A DNA stretch of 64,000 bases, taken from Scalindua sp964437425 (GTDB lineage Bacteria; Planctomycetota; Brocadiia; Brocadiales; Scalinduaceae). Each line of letters starts with the position of its first letter. Position 1 is the first letter of the stretch. Shown here one piece after another: positions 9,193-19,073 of this stretch. Below the pieces are notes generated by a model. That model worked only from the letters and a program-made list of their open reading frames with translations. It was not told where the DNA came from and made no database searches. The stretch lies in the NCBI GenBank assembly GCA_964437425.1, contig CAYTGO010000011.1, positions 1-64,000 of the forward strand. Reading direction: 5' to 3'. Position numbers and translations under genes: made by a program.

Positions 9193-9861
9193 TTAACGCC
9201 ACCATATTCTTGAACGCAGATATTCAATCCATTTGAGCACTTCACGTTCAACTTTTATTGCGTCATCTATTAGTGTGTTAATGTCACTATCAGGACAAGT
9301 TGCTTTTGCCCTTACTATTTCAAGCATATAGATGCATTTTCTGGCATTCTTTAATGAACGTTTGCAATTTGCTATATTTCCACAGAGTGTATCTTTTTCG
9401 TATCCCATACCATGCCCTCCAGCTATTTTGGCAGGGATCACAGAAGATGCAGAAATTGCTTCCAATACATCTTCATCTGCATTCACTCCTTTACGGTTTT
9501 TGAAATATTTACTCAGTGTAATATAAAGTTTGTAACTTTTTTTATATGCAGCAATATTTTTTATATCACTTTCTGTTGTTTCGTCATATTCAACAGCATT
9601 ATCAAAAATTTGATTTACTTCATATATATGACAATCATCTCTTTTTCCACAATTGTCACACGATTCATTCTTATAGTTGCAATCTTCATATTTATGATCC
9701 CAACCCATCTCTTTTGCTATAAGTTTATCACAATCAGGATGAGTATGTAGCGTTTCGAATAACTCAAGATATTTTGCAGTACGAACATCGGCCTTCTGCA
9801 AGAACCTCTCCCAGTCTTCTTCATCCCAATCATCGCCTTCATAATAATTTTTTTCTTCCAT
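9193..9861 (-). CDS. Cys-rich hypothetical protein downstream of mqnC
   Basis: About 222 residues, no family recognised. An acidic N-terminus (YYEGDDWDEEDWERF) is followed by a helical segment and a cluster of cysteines and histidines around residues 45-85 (CNYKNESCDNCGKRDDCHIY). That cluster could bind zinc or an Fe-S cluster. The start is placed at 9861 because the ATG there is preceded by AGGAAG, which overlaps the end of mqnC. The stop of mqnC is two bases away, so translation is probably coupled. Confidence 0.65.
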   Translation of the reverse strand: MEEKNYYEGDDWDEEDWERFLQKADVRTAKYLELFETLHTHPDCDKLIAKEMGWDHKYEDCNYKNESCDNCGKRDDCHIYEVNQIFDNAVEYDETTESDIKNIAAYKKSYKLYITLSKYFKNRKGVNADEDVLEAISASSVIPAKIAGGHGMGYEKDTLCGNIANCKRSLKNARKCIYMLEIVRAKATCPDSDINTLIDDAIKVEREVLKWIEYLRSRIWWR

Positions 9862-9863
9862 AC

Positions 9864-10955
9864 TCACTTCCTGCTTAGAATGTTGTAATAACAATCCCTC
9901 TGAAATGCCTCAAAACCCAACTCTTCTATTAATGCTATCATTTCCTCTTTGTTCATACGATAATCCACCCCTGCTGCTCTTACTACATTCTCTTCAATCA
10001 TTGTGCTTCCCAAATCATTTGCCCCAAACTTTAACGCAAGTTGAGCAATCTTTGAACCCTGTGTTACCCATGATGCCTGTAAATTTGGAACATTGTCTAG
10101 AAACAAGCGGGAGACCGCAAGTGTTCTGAGATAATCAAATCCACCAATTATAAAACCTGTCGTCTTCTCCGCAGATAGGGATAAGGCTGTATTCTTTGGC
10201 TGAAATGTCCACGGAATAAATGCAGTAAACCCTCCTGTCTCATCCTGTAGCTGCCTGATCTTTTCAAGATGCTCAACTCTCTCCTCCAGAGTTTCAACGT
10301 GTCCGAACATCATTGTCGCCGTACTCTTTATTCCTGACGTGTGTGCCTCTCTCATCACTTGCAACCATTCACTCGCAGAACATTTATGCGGGCTTAGTAT
10401 TCCCCTGCATCTGTCAGTAAGTATTTCAGCCCCACCACCCGGGATAGTATCAAGCCCCGCGTTCTTTAATAGGACCAGGACTTCTTTTGTTGGCAGGTCG
10501 TTCAGCGTCGAGAAATGAATTATTTCCGGTGGAGAGAAAGAGTGAATATGGATATCAAACTTCTCCTTAATAGACCTTAAGAGGTCAACATAATAATCTA
10601 TTTTCAAATCAGGATGCAACCCACCCTGCATTAATATTTGCGTGCCTCCGAGAGACATTGTCTCTTCAATTTTTTTGAAAATTTCATCTTTAGGAAGTAC
10701 ATAACCATCTCTGTGGTCAGCATCTTTATAAAAAGCGCAAAACGTACAACCGGAAGTACAGACGTTTGTATAATTTATATTACGGTCTACAACGAATGTC
10801 CTATATTGTTCGGGGTGAAGCTCCTGGCATAATTTATCTGCGGCTACTCCCAGGCCTATCAAATCATGTGATCCGATGAGGCCTACACCGTCTTCAAAAG
10901 ACAATCTTTTCTGAGAACAGGCACTGCCAGTTGCACTATTCACTGTAGAACTCAA
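9864..10955 (-). CDS. mqnC: Cyclic dehypoxanthine futalosine synthase
   Basis: 363-residue radical SAM enzyme that cyclises dehypoxanthine futalosine in the futalosine route to menaquinone. The radical SAM cysteines appear as CTSGCTFC (CxxxCxxC). IPGGGAEILTDRCR and FIPWTFQPKNTAL are characteristic of the MqnC/MqnE group; the length and the mqnA neighbour favour MqnC. It overlaps the end of mqnA by 20 bases, indicating translational coupling. Confidence 0.93.
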   Translation of the reverse strand: MSSTVNSATGSACSQKRLSFEDGVGLIGSHDLIGLGVAADKLCQELHPEQYRTFVVDRNINYTNVCTSGCTFCAFYKDADHRDGYVLPKDEIFKKIEETMSLGGTQILMQGGLHPDLKIDYYVDLLRSIKEKFDIHIHSFSPPEIIHFSTLNDLPTKEVLVLLKNAGLDTIPGGGAEILTDRCRGILSPHKCSASEWLQVMREAHTSGIKSTATMMFGHVETLEERVEHLEKIRQLQDETGGFTAFIPWTFQPKNTALSLSAEKTTGFIIGGFDYLRTLAVSRLFLDNVPNLQASWVTQGSKIAQLALKFGANDLGSTMIEENVVRAAGVDYRMNKEEMIALIEELGFEAFQRDCYYNILSRK

Positions 10956-11730
10956 GCTTTACCCCTTCCTCTACTTCTCCCATCTCTACGGCGTAATCGT
11001 AAAAAGACTTAAGTCCAAGAAGCTCCTGCTCACCTAAACTATATTTAATCGACTCCTTGAGGTACCAGAGACAACGTTCTTTTTCCATTCCAAGTCTACC
11101 TGCTTCTGCATCAGCTATTTCGTCTACAAACTCCAAGCCACACTCTCTTGCATCAATTAATAGCTTGCTGAGCCCAGGCAATTTGGATCCGGATTTTGCT
11201 ACCCAGACTGCGTAAACAAATGGCAACCCTGTCAACTCATTCCACTCCTGTCCTAAATCCAGAACGACAAAGCCCTCTTCCCGAACATTCATGGCATCGT
11301 CTCCAATGACGAGAAAGGCATCCGCGTATTCGTTATAAATCTTCCGCTTGTCGTCAAGCACTATATATTCAGGTTTCAAGGAATACTTTTTCCAGAGAAT
11401 AATTTTTGTAAGAACACACGATGTTAAAGAATCTTTATCCAGAGCAACAGTCCTGATCTTTTCAATTGAAGGCGCTTTAATAAATAGCTTCACGCTCTCT
11501 ACTAAACCATTTGAGGCAATAGAGCTTCCAGGAATAATTTCGTAACCGGTACTTCTGAAATAGCCAGCAGACGGCATGGAAATCAGATCCAGTTTATCAT
11601 TCTCAAGCATTTCTGGCAGCACTGATGGAACGCCATACACAATATCTATTTCATCCGCTCTCTTTTCAAAACCATAGATAAAAGGTTTTGCATTCATATA
11701 GGGAACAACACCGATCTTCAGTTTAACCAT
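10936..11730 (-). CDS. mqnA: Chorismate dehydratase (futalosine pathway)
   Basis: About 264 residues from the chosen start. MqnA converts chorismate to 3-enolpyruvyl-benzoate, the entry step of futalosine menaquinone synthesis. It has the periplasmic-binding-protein-like fold; visible blocks are IGVVPYMNAKPFIYG and LDLISMPSAGYFRS near the N-terminus, then ADAFLVIGDDAM and GLPFVYAVWVAKSG. An in-frame start 22 codons upstream (11796) exists, but family members begin within a few residues of the IGxxxYxNA block, so 11730 is preferred. No strong ribosome-binding site at either start. Confidence 0.9.
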   Translation of the reverse strand: MVKLKIGVVPYMNAKPFIYGFEKRADEIDIVYGVPSVLPEMLENDKLDLISMPSAGYFRSTGYEIIPGSSIASNGLVESVKLFIKAPSIEKIRTVALDKDSLTSCVLTKIILWKKYSLKPEYIVLDDKRKIYNEYADAFLVIGDDAMNVREEGFVVLDLGQEWNELTGLPFVYAVWVAKSGSKLPGLSKLLIDARECGLEFVDEIADAEAGRLGMEKERCLWYLKESIKYSLGEQELLGLKSFYDYAVEMGEVEEGVKLEFYSE

Positions 11731-11915
11731 TGTATTGAGTTTTTCGTCCTGCAAATTTAAACTAAGTAGTATATCTGTAACGAGATACAGAAGCAACGAG
11801 AAAGTGTAAACATGCTGGAAAACGGAGCATGCATCGTCCGTCAGGTGAAGATATTGATATCAGGAAGGAATGGTATGAAGGAATTTAAGTGAAATAAATG
11901 ATTTATCGTATTAAA

Positions 11916-12500
11916 TCAATTCTCAATCAAAATGACTTTTTTTGAGGTCAAACGAGCAATATTTTCTGCATATGAGATAATCACCTCTTTTTTAGGATTT
12001 CTATCAAAGTATAACTTGCCCAGATCCTTACCTTTTAAACTCATCAGCCAGTATCCTGCTCGAATGCCTTTACCCGTTCCTTTGGCCGCTTCCCTCTGCA
12101 TGGCAACAGTCTTACTGTTGCATACATTTTCTACTATAATTTCATCTATTTTGTCGAATTTGACTTTCTTGGTCCAGATAGGGAAAAAGAATTTGAACCG
12201 GATACAAATCTCCTCTAAATCTTTATCCACTACAATCTTCTTATCATAAAAGAGTAAAAAGAAGCCCATCAGGGGAAAAAGTATAAGCGTAAAAATAATA
12301 GCGAAGAAAAGGGCCTTATCCAAAAATGCACTCGAATAGAAAAGAAGCCAGATGTATATTGAAGCAGCCCTGTACATTATAAAGAAAACCAGGCTTAAAC
12401 CCAGCATCATACTCCCCATTGCTTTGGGGAACCTGGACCGGGCCATAAGCGTTTTATTTTCATCTGTTTCCGTAATTTGTAGTGTTACAACTAATCCCAT
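11916..12500 (-). CDS. Membrane protein with two helices and a PH-like cytoplasmic tail, hypothetical
   Basis: 194 residues. Two hydrophobic segments, about residues 29-55 and 63-85, form a hairpin. The soluble C-terminal half begins DKKIVVDKDLEEICIRFKF and has the beta-rich pattern often seen in membrane proteins with a bacterial PH-like domain; this is suggestive, not proven. AAGG lies 8-9 bases before the ATG. It stands alone on the minus strand. Confidence 0.6.
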   Translation of the reverse strand: MGLVVTLQITETDENKTLMARSRFPKAMGSMMLGLSLVFFIMYRAASIYIWLLFYSSAFLDKALFFAIIFTLILFPLMGFFLLFYDKKIVVDKDLEEICIRFKFFFPIWTKKVKFDKIDEIIVENVCNSKTVAMQREAAKGTGKGIRAGYWLMSLKGKDLGKLYFDRNPKKEVIISYAENIARLTSKKVILIEN

Positions 12501-12683
12501 AGATAGTATCCTTTCTGTCTGATTTGTGTCGATTTTAGCCTGTATCTAAAATGCGTCAACTAATTTTTAAAAAACATTGTTTTTTTATTCAAGGGAATTA
12601 GAATGGCCACATATCAGGTTTGCAGGAATGATCCTACGAGTTAGTCTTGGAATCCATCCGAAGGGAATGATGCTTACACCCCA

Positions 12684-12783
12684 NNNNNNNNNNNNNNNNN
12701 NNNNNNNNNNNNNNNNNNNNNNNNNNNNNNNNNNNNNNNNNNNNNNNNNNNNNNNNNNNNNNNNNNNNNNNNNNNNNNNNNNN
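12684..12783. other. Scaffold gap (100 N)
   Basis: Exactly 100 N, the usual placeholder for a gap of unknown size. The right flank is inside alr. The left flank (12603-12683) is not the beginning of alr in any frame. About 115 N-terminal Alr residues (near 345 bp) are missing, so the true gap is longer than 100 bp. Confidence 0.95.
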
Positions 12784-13547
12784 ACCGCAATATCAGAATT
12801 CATGTTGAGATCGATACCGGTATGGGAGGTGCGGGCGTTTGTCAGGACAAAGCCCTGCCTTTTATAAAAGCGCTATTATTAATTGAAAACTTAGAGATCG
12901 AAGGAGTATTTACTCATTTCAGTTCATCTGAGGAAAAGGATAAATCTTTTACCTATGAACAAAACAGAAAATTCAAAGAGGTCATCAAACAGCTTGAAAA
13001 TGAAAAGATCACTATCCCTTTAATACACGCTGCGAACAGTGCGGCAATTTTAGATATAGATGATTCTCATTTTAATATGGTAAGGCCCGGGTTGATACTT
13101 TATGGAATATTTCCATCGAAATATGTATCAAGAAATATTGAGTTAAAACAATCTATGAGCTTCAAAACAAGAATAATAAACCTTAAGGAGCTTGACCAGG
13201 GAAGCGTGATTGGCTATGGCAGAACATTTGAGATAATGAAACAGACAACCGTAGCAACAATACCTGTTGGTTACAAGGATGGTTTTGGCAGAGGTTTTTC
13301 AAATCTGGGAGAAGTACTTGTTCACGGAAAACGTGTCCCAATTATTGGCCGGGTATGTATGGACAGATGCTTCATAGATGTAACCGATCTTTCTGATGTA
13401 GAGATTGGAAGCGAAGTTATATTGCTTGGAGAGCAAGACAACGAAACTATTTCTATCGAATCTGCAGCGGAAATGATAGGAACCATTCCATATGAAATTG
13501 TATGCAATGTAGGAACAATAACTCCAAAAAAGATGTATAGACAGTAA
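12784..13547 (+). CDS. alr: Alanine racemase, C-terminal two thirds
   Basis: Coding sequence emerges from the gap in frame (first whole codon at 12786) with VHVEIDTGMGGAG-type sequence, the conserved barrel block of alanine racemase. VIGYGRTF follows, holding the second catalytic tyrosine, then PIIGRVCMDRCFIDVTD, a highly conserved C-terminal block. The enzyme interconverts L- and D-alanine for peptidoglycan with PLP. The N-terminal part with the PLP lysine lies in the gap. About 254 residues are seen of a usual ~370. Confidence 0.92.
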
Positions 13548-13962
13548 ATACCCAACCAGTAAAGAAAAATTACCTCTTAAGCATTTGCATTTTTATAAAC
13601 CACAATAACAAAAACATAACCATATCATTACTCTGTATACCTGATAATTGAAAATTCACATACTCCATACAATACTTGACAGTAGAAGTCTTGCACGCTC
13701 CTACCTACAACCATCACTACTTACCATCTGATATATTTTAAATACGCTAAGTAGTTTATTTTAAACATCTTGTGGCAACTGCTGTCAGTGCAAAATTATA
13801 ATAATACCACGTAGTGCACAGCGCCAACTAGAGCTTAATATATTTTGTAACTTTCTGCACAAATATTACTAAAGATTCTTATTGATGGAATCAAAACTGA
13901 AAGCTATCAGCCGAACTTACCAAAAAATATAAACACTTTGCACAGATATACTTAAGAAAGTC
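13548..13962. other. Intergenic region between alr and dnaG
   Basis: About 415 bp of AT-rich DNA with no supported gene, terminator or repeat. Confidence 0.4.
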
Positions 13963-13990
13963 TTGACTTTTATTTATAATATGGTAATTT
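13963..13990 (+). promoter_or_regulatory. Candidate sigma-70 promoter for dnaG-rpoD
   Basis: TTGACT at 13963-13968, a 16-base spacer and TAATTT at 13985-13990, about 30 bases before the dnaG start. The -35 box is good, the -10 box only fair, and other -10 placements in this AT-rich stretch are possible. Confidence 0.4.
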
Positions 13991-14019
13991 TAATGAATTT
14001 TGATAATTCCGTGTAGATT

Positions 14020-15843
14020 ATGGCTCCTTTTATTCCACCAGAAAAAATATCTGAGATCCAAAGGTCTATAAACATAATAGATATAGTTTCTGACCATGTT
14101 ACACTTAAGCAGGCAGGGAAGAACTTTCTTGGGCTGTGCCCTTTTCACCAGGAGAAAACTCCATCTTTTACCGTTAATGAGGAGAAGCAGATATATAAGT
14201 GTTTTGGGTGCGGAGACGGTGGAACCGTCTTTAACTTCCTGATGAAACAAGAGTCTTTGACTTTTCCGGAAGCTGTTAATGTACTTGCAGAAAAAGCGAA
14301 TATCAGGATTGATGTATTTGATAAAAAGAAAGAACATCAGGGAACAAATATTTTATTTAAAGTTAATGAGCAAGCAACACGTTTTTTTGTTGATATGTTA
14401 TTGAAAACTCAGGAAGGTAAACGGCCAAGAGATTACATCTCAAGCAGATCAATAAATGATAATTCAATAAAAAAATTTAGACTTGGATTCGCTCCTAACC
14501 GTTGGGATTCTATAGTAAACAAAACAAAAGAATGGGGTACAAATACACAGTTACTTGAGAGGGCTGGGCTGATTATAAGAAAACAGGATAAGAGCTACGA
14601 CCGTTTTCGTAACAGATTACTGTTTCCCATTTTTGATTCTCAAAACAGACCTGTAGGTTTTGGGGCAAGATCACTAGACAACTCTTTACCAAAATACCTT
14701 AACTCTCCGGAAACACCAATCTTTAGCAAAAGTAAGACACTTTACGGTATTAACTGGGCTAAAGAGTCTATGCAAAAAACCCGGAAGGTTTTGATCATGG
14801 AGGGTTATACTGATGTAATAATTGCTCACCAGAATGGGATAGATTGGTCTATTGCGGTACTTGGCACAGCATTAACACGGGAACATGTGAGGATGTTAAA
14901 GCGTTATTGTGATAAAGCCATTCTTGTCTTTGATGCAGATACGGCAGGACAGAAATCTTCTGAAAAAAATTTGGATATCTTTATAGAAGAAGATTTCGAT
15001 GTAAATATTGTTCTTTTGCCTAAAGGTTATGATCCATATGATTTCATCATCAAAAAAGGTAAACAGCAATTTCTGGAACAAGTGGAAAAAGCGTACGATT
15101 TTTTCAGTTTTAAAGTAAAACTTTCGGAGAGAAAGTGGGACATGTCATCCATTTCAGGAAGAACTTCTGCAATAGATGATATCCTGTCAACGGCTATGAA
15201 AATCCCTGATATTTTAAAGCGTGATTTGACCATCAAAAGAGTTGCAGAAGAGATGTCCATAGATGAACAACTCTTACGAAATCATTTAACTAAGTTTACC
15301 GGCTCAAAAAAGAGACAAACTGAGGTCAAGCGACCTCATGATCAAATAACCAGCAATTTAAGTAAAGCTAAATCAGCTGATTATAAAGTAGAAATGGCTA
15401 TCCTTGGATTAATGATAAATAGAAATGATCTAATAAAAAGGGTGGAGACGGATATAGGTTTTGATAGTTTCAGAAATGACGAAATACGGAATATTGCAAA
15501 AAGGATATCTGAAATATATTCTCAAAAAGAGCAGGTTATATTAAGCGATATCTTCCCAATGTTAGATTCGTCTGAGATGAGTAGAAGTATGGTTGATACA
15601 ATCTCAGAACAGGAATCCATGGAAAAAAGTCTTATGATCGGCCAGGAAGATGCAGGCGAAAAAATGCTTAAAGCATGTATTCTGCATATCAGTAAAAAGA
15701 AAAACAGTAAGAGTCTAGAGCAAGCCAAAAAGAAAATGTCAGACTTACACAGATCAAAGGGAAGCGATCAGGAAGTTAACCAAATACTTGCCGGAGTTCA
15801 CAAAAAAAGTATGACAATTCATTCTTTAAAGAAATCAGGATAA
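14020..15843 (+). CDS. dnaG: DNA primase
   Basis: 607 residues. It makes RNA primers for DNA replication. The N-terminal CHC2 zinc finger is intact (CPFHQEKTPSF then YKCFGCGDGG). The TOPRIM domain carries LIMEGYTDVIIAHQNG with the catalytic glutamate and LVFDADTAGQKSS with the paired aspartates. A helicase-binding C-terminal region follows. rpoD lies 39 bases downstream, the classic dnaG-rpoD arrangement. Confidence 0.97.
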   Translation: MAPFIPPEKISEIQRSINIIDIVSDHVTLKQAGKNFLGLCPFHQEKTPSFTVNEEKQIYKCFGCGDGGTVFNFLMKQESLTFPEAVNVLAEKANIRIDVFDKKKEHQGTNILFKVNEQATRFFVDMLLKTQEGKRPRDYISSRSINDNSIKKFRLGFAPNRWDSIVNKTKEWGTNTQLLERAGLIIRKQDKSYDRFRNRLLFPIFDSQNRPVGFGARSLDNSLPKYLNSPETPIFSKSKTLYGINWAKESMQKTRKVLIMEGYTDVIIAHQNGIDWSIAVLGTALTREHVRMLKRYCDKAILVFDADTAGQKSSEKNLDIFIEEDFDVNIVLLPKGYDPYDFIIKKGKQQFLEQVEKAYDFFSFKVKLSERKWDMSSISGRTSAIDDILSTAMKIPDILKRDLTIKRVAEEMSIDEQLLRNHLTKFTGSKKRQTEVKRPHDQITSNLSKAKSADYKVEMAILGLMINRNDLIKRVETDIGFDSFRNDEIRNIAKRISEIYSQKEQVILSDIFPMLDSSEMSRSMVDTISEQESMEKSLMIGQEDAGEKMLKACILHISKKKNSKSLEQAKKKMSDLHRSKGSDQEVNQILAGVHKKSMTIHSLKKSG

Positions 15844-15882
15844 ACGAATCTTTTAGTTATTATTAAATAGGAGACTCATTAA

Positions 15883-17541
15883 ATGGATAAAACGAGTCAA
15901 AAAATTAAAGCACTTGTAACAAAGGGTAAGGAAAAAGGATTTGTAACTTACGAAGAGTTAAATAAGATCCTTCCGGATGACACATTGACTCAGCCCGGAA
16001 AGATTGATGAAACGTTGATAATGCTGGATGAACTGGGCATAGATCTTATCGAAGAGTCTGAGATAGAGGCCCGGGATGCTGCAGATGCCGAAGATGACGA
16101 TGAAGAGTCAAAGGATGATGCAAAATCAAAAGTGGTCGCAGCAGGTGCTTCAGAAAAGATTGACGACCCTATAAGAATGTATTTAACACAAATGGGAGTA
16201 ATACCTCTACTATCACGGGATGAAGAGATAGCATTGGCAAAAAAAATAGAGGTGACGAGGAAAAACTTTCATAGAAAAGTACTTAAATCTGACTTTTCAC
16301 AAGAAATTTGTTTACAAATACTGGAAGACATCACTAATGGAGATTTGCCTTTTGATCGTACCTTAGCAATTAATATTGAATTTGAAAATCAGAAGGAAAA
16401 ACTTCTTAAGCAATTCCCGGTTCATGCAAAAACGTTAAGAACACTCTTGAAGAAAAACAGAGAGGATTATGGACAATTAAGACTTAAAAGAACATCTGCA
16501 AAAGACAGGTACAGGCTGCTTAAAAATGTGAGAAACCGCCAGAGAAAGGGTTCTGCAATTATTGAAGATCTTTGCATACGTACTAAGAAGCTACAACCAA
16601 TAATGAAACGGTTGCAGGAAATTTCTTCTGGAATGAATAGCACAGTGAAGCAGATTTTATTGTGTGAAAAACGTGACAAAATGAAGGATAAATTACGAAA
16701 CTTGAAATCCAAGCTAAGCGAATATGAAGACATGGTGCTTGAAACACCTGAACGGTTAAGTCAACGAGTCGAATCCTTTGACAATGTTTTTAGACAGCAT
16801 GAAGTTGCAAAGAGAAAGCTTTCCAGTGCAAATCTGAGATTGGTAGTAAGTATTGCGAAAAAATACAGGAACCGTGGTCTAAGTTTTCTGGATCTCATAC
16901 AGGAAGGAAATACCGGATTAATGAGAGCAGTTGATAAGTACGAATATAGAAGGGGTTACAAATTCAGCACTTATGCTACCTGGTGGATAAGGCAGGCCAT
17001 AACTCGATCAATTGCTGATCAAGCAAGAACTATCCGAATACCAGTGCATATGATTGAGACAATGAGCAAAATAAGAAATGTTTCAAAAAAATTATTACAA
17101 GAGAACGGCAGAGAACCTAGTATCGAAGAAATGGCAAAGGAGATAAAAATTTCTGTGTCTGAGGCCAGAAGAGTATTAAAAATCTCAAGACATCAAATTT
17201 CTCTTGATAGGACAGTGGGAGAGAGTGCTGATAGTGCTTTTGGTGATTTTATAGAAGATGACAAAGCAGAATCTCCTGTTTTTGCTGCCGCCCAAGAAAT
17301 GCTTAAAGAAAAGATAGAAAGCGTATTGGAGACGCTAACTTACCGAGAAAGAGAAATAATTAAACTTCGCTATGGCATTGGAGATGGCTATACATATACG
17401 CTTGAAGAAGTTGGTAAAAGATTTATGGTCACTCGCGAAAGAGTAAGACAAATTGAAGCAAAGGCGGTGAGAAAGCTGCAACACCCTATCAGAAGTAGAA
17501 AGTTGGAAGGGTTTTTAGATAGCGTTGGAGAAGGCAAGTAA
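15883..17541 (+). CDS. rpoD: RNA polymerase primary sigma factor (sigma-70/RpoD)
   Basis: 552 residues. An acidic region 1.1 is followed by region 1.2 (DPIRMYLTQMGVIPLLSRDEE), a ~210-residue non-conserved charged insert, region 2 (FLDLIQEGNTGLMRAVDKYE and YATWWIRQAITRSIADQ, the -10-binding helix), region 3 and region 4 (VTRERVRQIEAKAVRKL, the -35-binding helix-turn-helix). The presence of regions 1.1 and 1.2 marks the housekeeping sigma. AGGAG lies nine bases before the ATG. Confidence 0.97.
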   Translation: MDKTSQKIKALVTKGKEKGFVTYEELNKILPDDTLTQPGKIDETLIMLDELGIDLIEESEIEARDAADAEDDDEESKDDAKSKVVAAGASEKIDDPIRMYLTQMGVIPLLSRDEEIALAKKIEVTRKNFHRKVLKSDFSQEICLQILEDITNGDLPFDRTLAINIEFENQKEKLLKQFPVHAKTLRTLLKKNREDYGQLRLKRTSAKDRYRLLKNVRNRQRKGSAIIEDLCIRTKKLQPIMKRLQEISSGMNSTVKQILLCEKRDKMKDKLRNLKSKLSEYEDMVLETPERLSQRVESFDNVFRQHEVAKRKLSSANLRLVVSIAKKYRNRGLSFLDLIQEGNTGLMRAVDKYEYRRGYKFSTYATWWIRQAITRSIADQARTIRIPVHMIETMSKIRNVSKKLLQENGREPSIEEMAKEIKISVSEARRVLKISRHQISLDRTVGESADSAFGDFIEDDKAESPVFAAAQEMLKEKIESVLETLTYREREIIKLRYGIGDGYTYTLEEVGKRFMVTRERVRQIEAKAVRKLQHPIRSRKLEGFLDSVGEGK

Positions 17542-17572
17542 ACAACATATTTCATGAATACGGGAAGAGGTA

Positions 17573-18286
17573 ATGATTGATAAAATTGATGTACTAAAAA
17601 GAGTACAATCGCTAAAAAATAAGATAAAAGAGCTAGAAACATCTCAAGAACGCAGGAAGCAGGATGTCCAGAAAAAGAAAGACCAGATAGAAGAAGAAAA
17701 AGCTCTTGCCGAAAAAAAGCAAGAAGAGAAGGTGACAGTACAAAAGGATATTGACAGAAAAGAACTGGATCTAAAAACTAATGAAGGCGAAATAACCAAA
17801 TATAACGTTCAGTTAAATTCTATCAAGACAAATAAAGAGTATTCTGCTTTGATTACAGAAATAGGCAGTAAGAAGGCAGATATGTCGATATTAGAGGATG
17901 AGATTCTGGATACGATGTCAAAATTGGAAGCAGCTAATCAAGGACTTGAAAAAGCTACTGAAAATTTAAGGAGTGAGGAGCAGAGCCTGAAAGATCTCAT
18001 AAACACTGTAGATGCAGAGGTAAAAGTGACTGATACTGAAATTGAAAAGATAAAGGGTGAACAAAAAAAATATATAGACCTACTAGATGAGCACTCCTTA
18101 CAGAGTTACAACCGTTTATCTAACATAAAGGGAGGAAAAGCCATAGTTCCTGTAATTGGCAATGTGTGCGGTGGCTGTTCTATGAATATCACTACACAAA
18201 CATTGAATGAACTTATGGGTAGTAAAGATTTGGTTTTCTGTCGCAGCTGTAGTCGAATACTTTATCTTGATGAGAATAGCGATTGA
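17573..18286 (+). CDS. C4-type zinc-ribbon protein with long coiled coil (CT398-like)
   Basis: 237 residues. Residues 1-180 form an almost continuous charged coiled coil (EEEKALAEKKQEEK and similar). The C-terminus holds CGGCSMNIT and, later, CRSCSRILYL, two CxxC knuckles that make a zinc ribbon. The family occurs widely, often next to rnpB as here; its cellular role is poorly defined. The stop codon touches the start of RNase P RNA, so the RNA is probably processed from a shared transcript or has a promoter inside this gene. Confidence 0.85.
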   Translation: MIDKIDVLKRVQSLKNKIKELETSQERRKQDVQKKKDQIEEEKALAEKKQEEKVTVQKDIDRKELDLKTNEGEITKYNVQLNSIKTNKEYSALITEIGSKKADMSILEDEILDTMSKLEAANQGLEKATENLRSEEQSLKDLINTVDAEVKVTDTEIEKIKGEQKKYIDLLDEHSLQSYNRLSNIKGGKAIVPVIGNVCGGCSMNITTQTLNELMGSKDLVFCRSCSRILYLDENSD

Positions 18287-18666
18287 GAAGCAGGCAGGAT
18301 GGCCGCTTCACGGATTATTCACATGTCTAATCTTTGAAGAGGAAAGTCCGAGCTCCACAGGATACGGCGCTCTGTAACGCAGAGTGGGAGTGATCCCAAG
18401 GAAAGTGCCACAGAAAATATACCGCCTTGCGATAGATACTCTCAAGGTAAGGGTGAAAAGGTGGGGCCTGATAACGGCTTAATGTAAGAGCCCACCGCTC
18501 TCTGAGTGATTAGAGAGGCATGGTAAACCCCGCTGGGAGAAAGGCTAAATAGAGAGGAATAAAGTGATCCGCTTTTTAACCTCCGGGTAAGCCGCTTGAT
18601 TCCGATGGTAACATCGGAACTAGATTAATGGTCATCAGAAACAGAACTCGGCTTATGGCCTGCTTC
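18287..18666 (+). ncRNA. rnpB: RNase P RNA, bacterial class A
   Basis: The catalytic RNA that trims tRNA 5' ends. P1 is closed by GAAGCAGGC at 18287 and GCCTGCTTC ending at 18666. The universal blocks are present in order: GAGGAAAGTCCGAGCTC near 18339, CACAG soon after, GGGTGAAAAGGTG, TAAGAGCCCACCG, GGTAAACCCC, and the 3' AACAGAACTCGGCTTATGG before P1'. Size (~380 nt) is normal for the A type. There is no gap or N in it. Confidence 0.96.
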
Positions 18667-18673
18667 AATTATT

Positions 18674-18725
18674 AAGACAATGCCAAGTAACAGACATTTT
18701 TTACTCATTTATTTGGCATTGTCTT
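18674..18725. repeat. 13-bp perfect inverted repeat downstream of rnpB
   Basis: AAGACAATGCCAA (18674-18686) and TTGGCATTGTCTT (18713-18725) are exact inverse complements separated by 26 bases. It starts eight bases after the end of RNase P RNA and could stop transcription or protect the 3' end. No T-run follows the stem, so a standard intrinsic terminator is not shown. Confidence 0.7.
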
Positions 18726-18973
18726 CTCATCAATTGTGTTGCAATATCACTACGGAAAGTTTTTCATATTGCCACTAACATCCATTTTTAACATAAATTC
18801 AACCTACCGTGCTTATTCTAAATGAATTTGCATCTCCAATGTCAGTTGTTTAGTTTAATCGCCGAGGAAGATGCTAACGTCTTTTAAGCCTCAAGAGCAT
18901 ATTAGTAGCAAGTGTCATACATAAATTGAAGTTGACACTAACACACTCCTGTGTTATTTTTTAGTCAATAATT

Positions 18974-19073
18974 NNNNNNNNNNNNNNNNNNNNNNNNNNN
19001 NNNNNNNNNNNNNNNNNNNNNNNNNNNNNNNNNNNNNNNNNNNNNNNNNNNNNNNNNNNNNNNNNNNNNNNNN
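18974..19073. other. Scaffold gap (100 N)
   Basis: Covers the start and signal peptide of the isomerase gene that emerges at 19074. The left flank is non-coding. Confidence 0.95.

Noticed and set aside
12577..12867. Open frame running through the N gap at 12684
   Set aside because: It is only open because N cannot be a stop; the alr frame on the right is different, and the left part has no recognisable protein.
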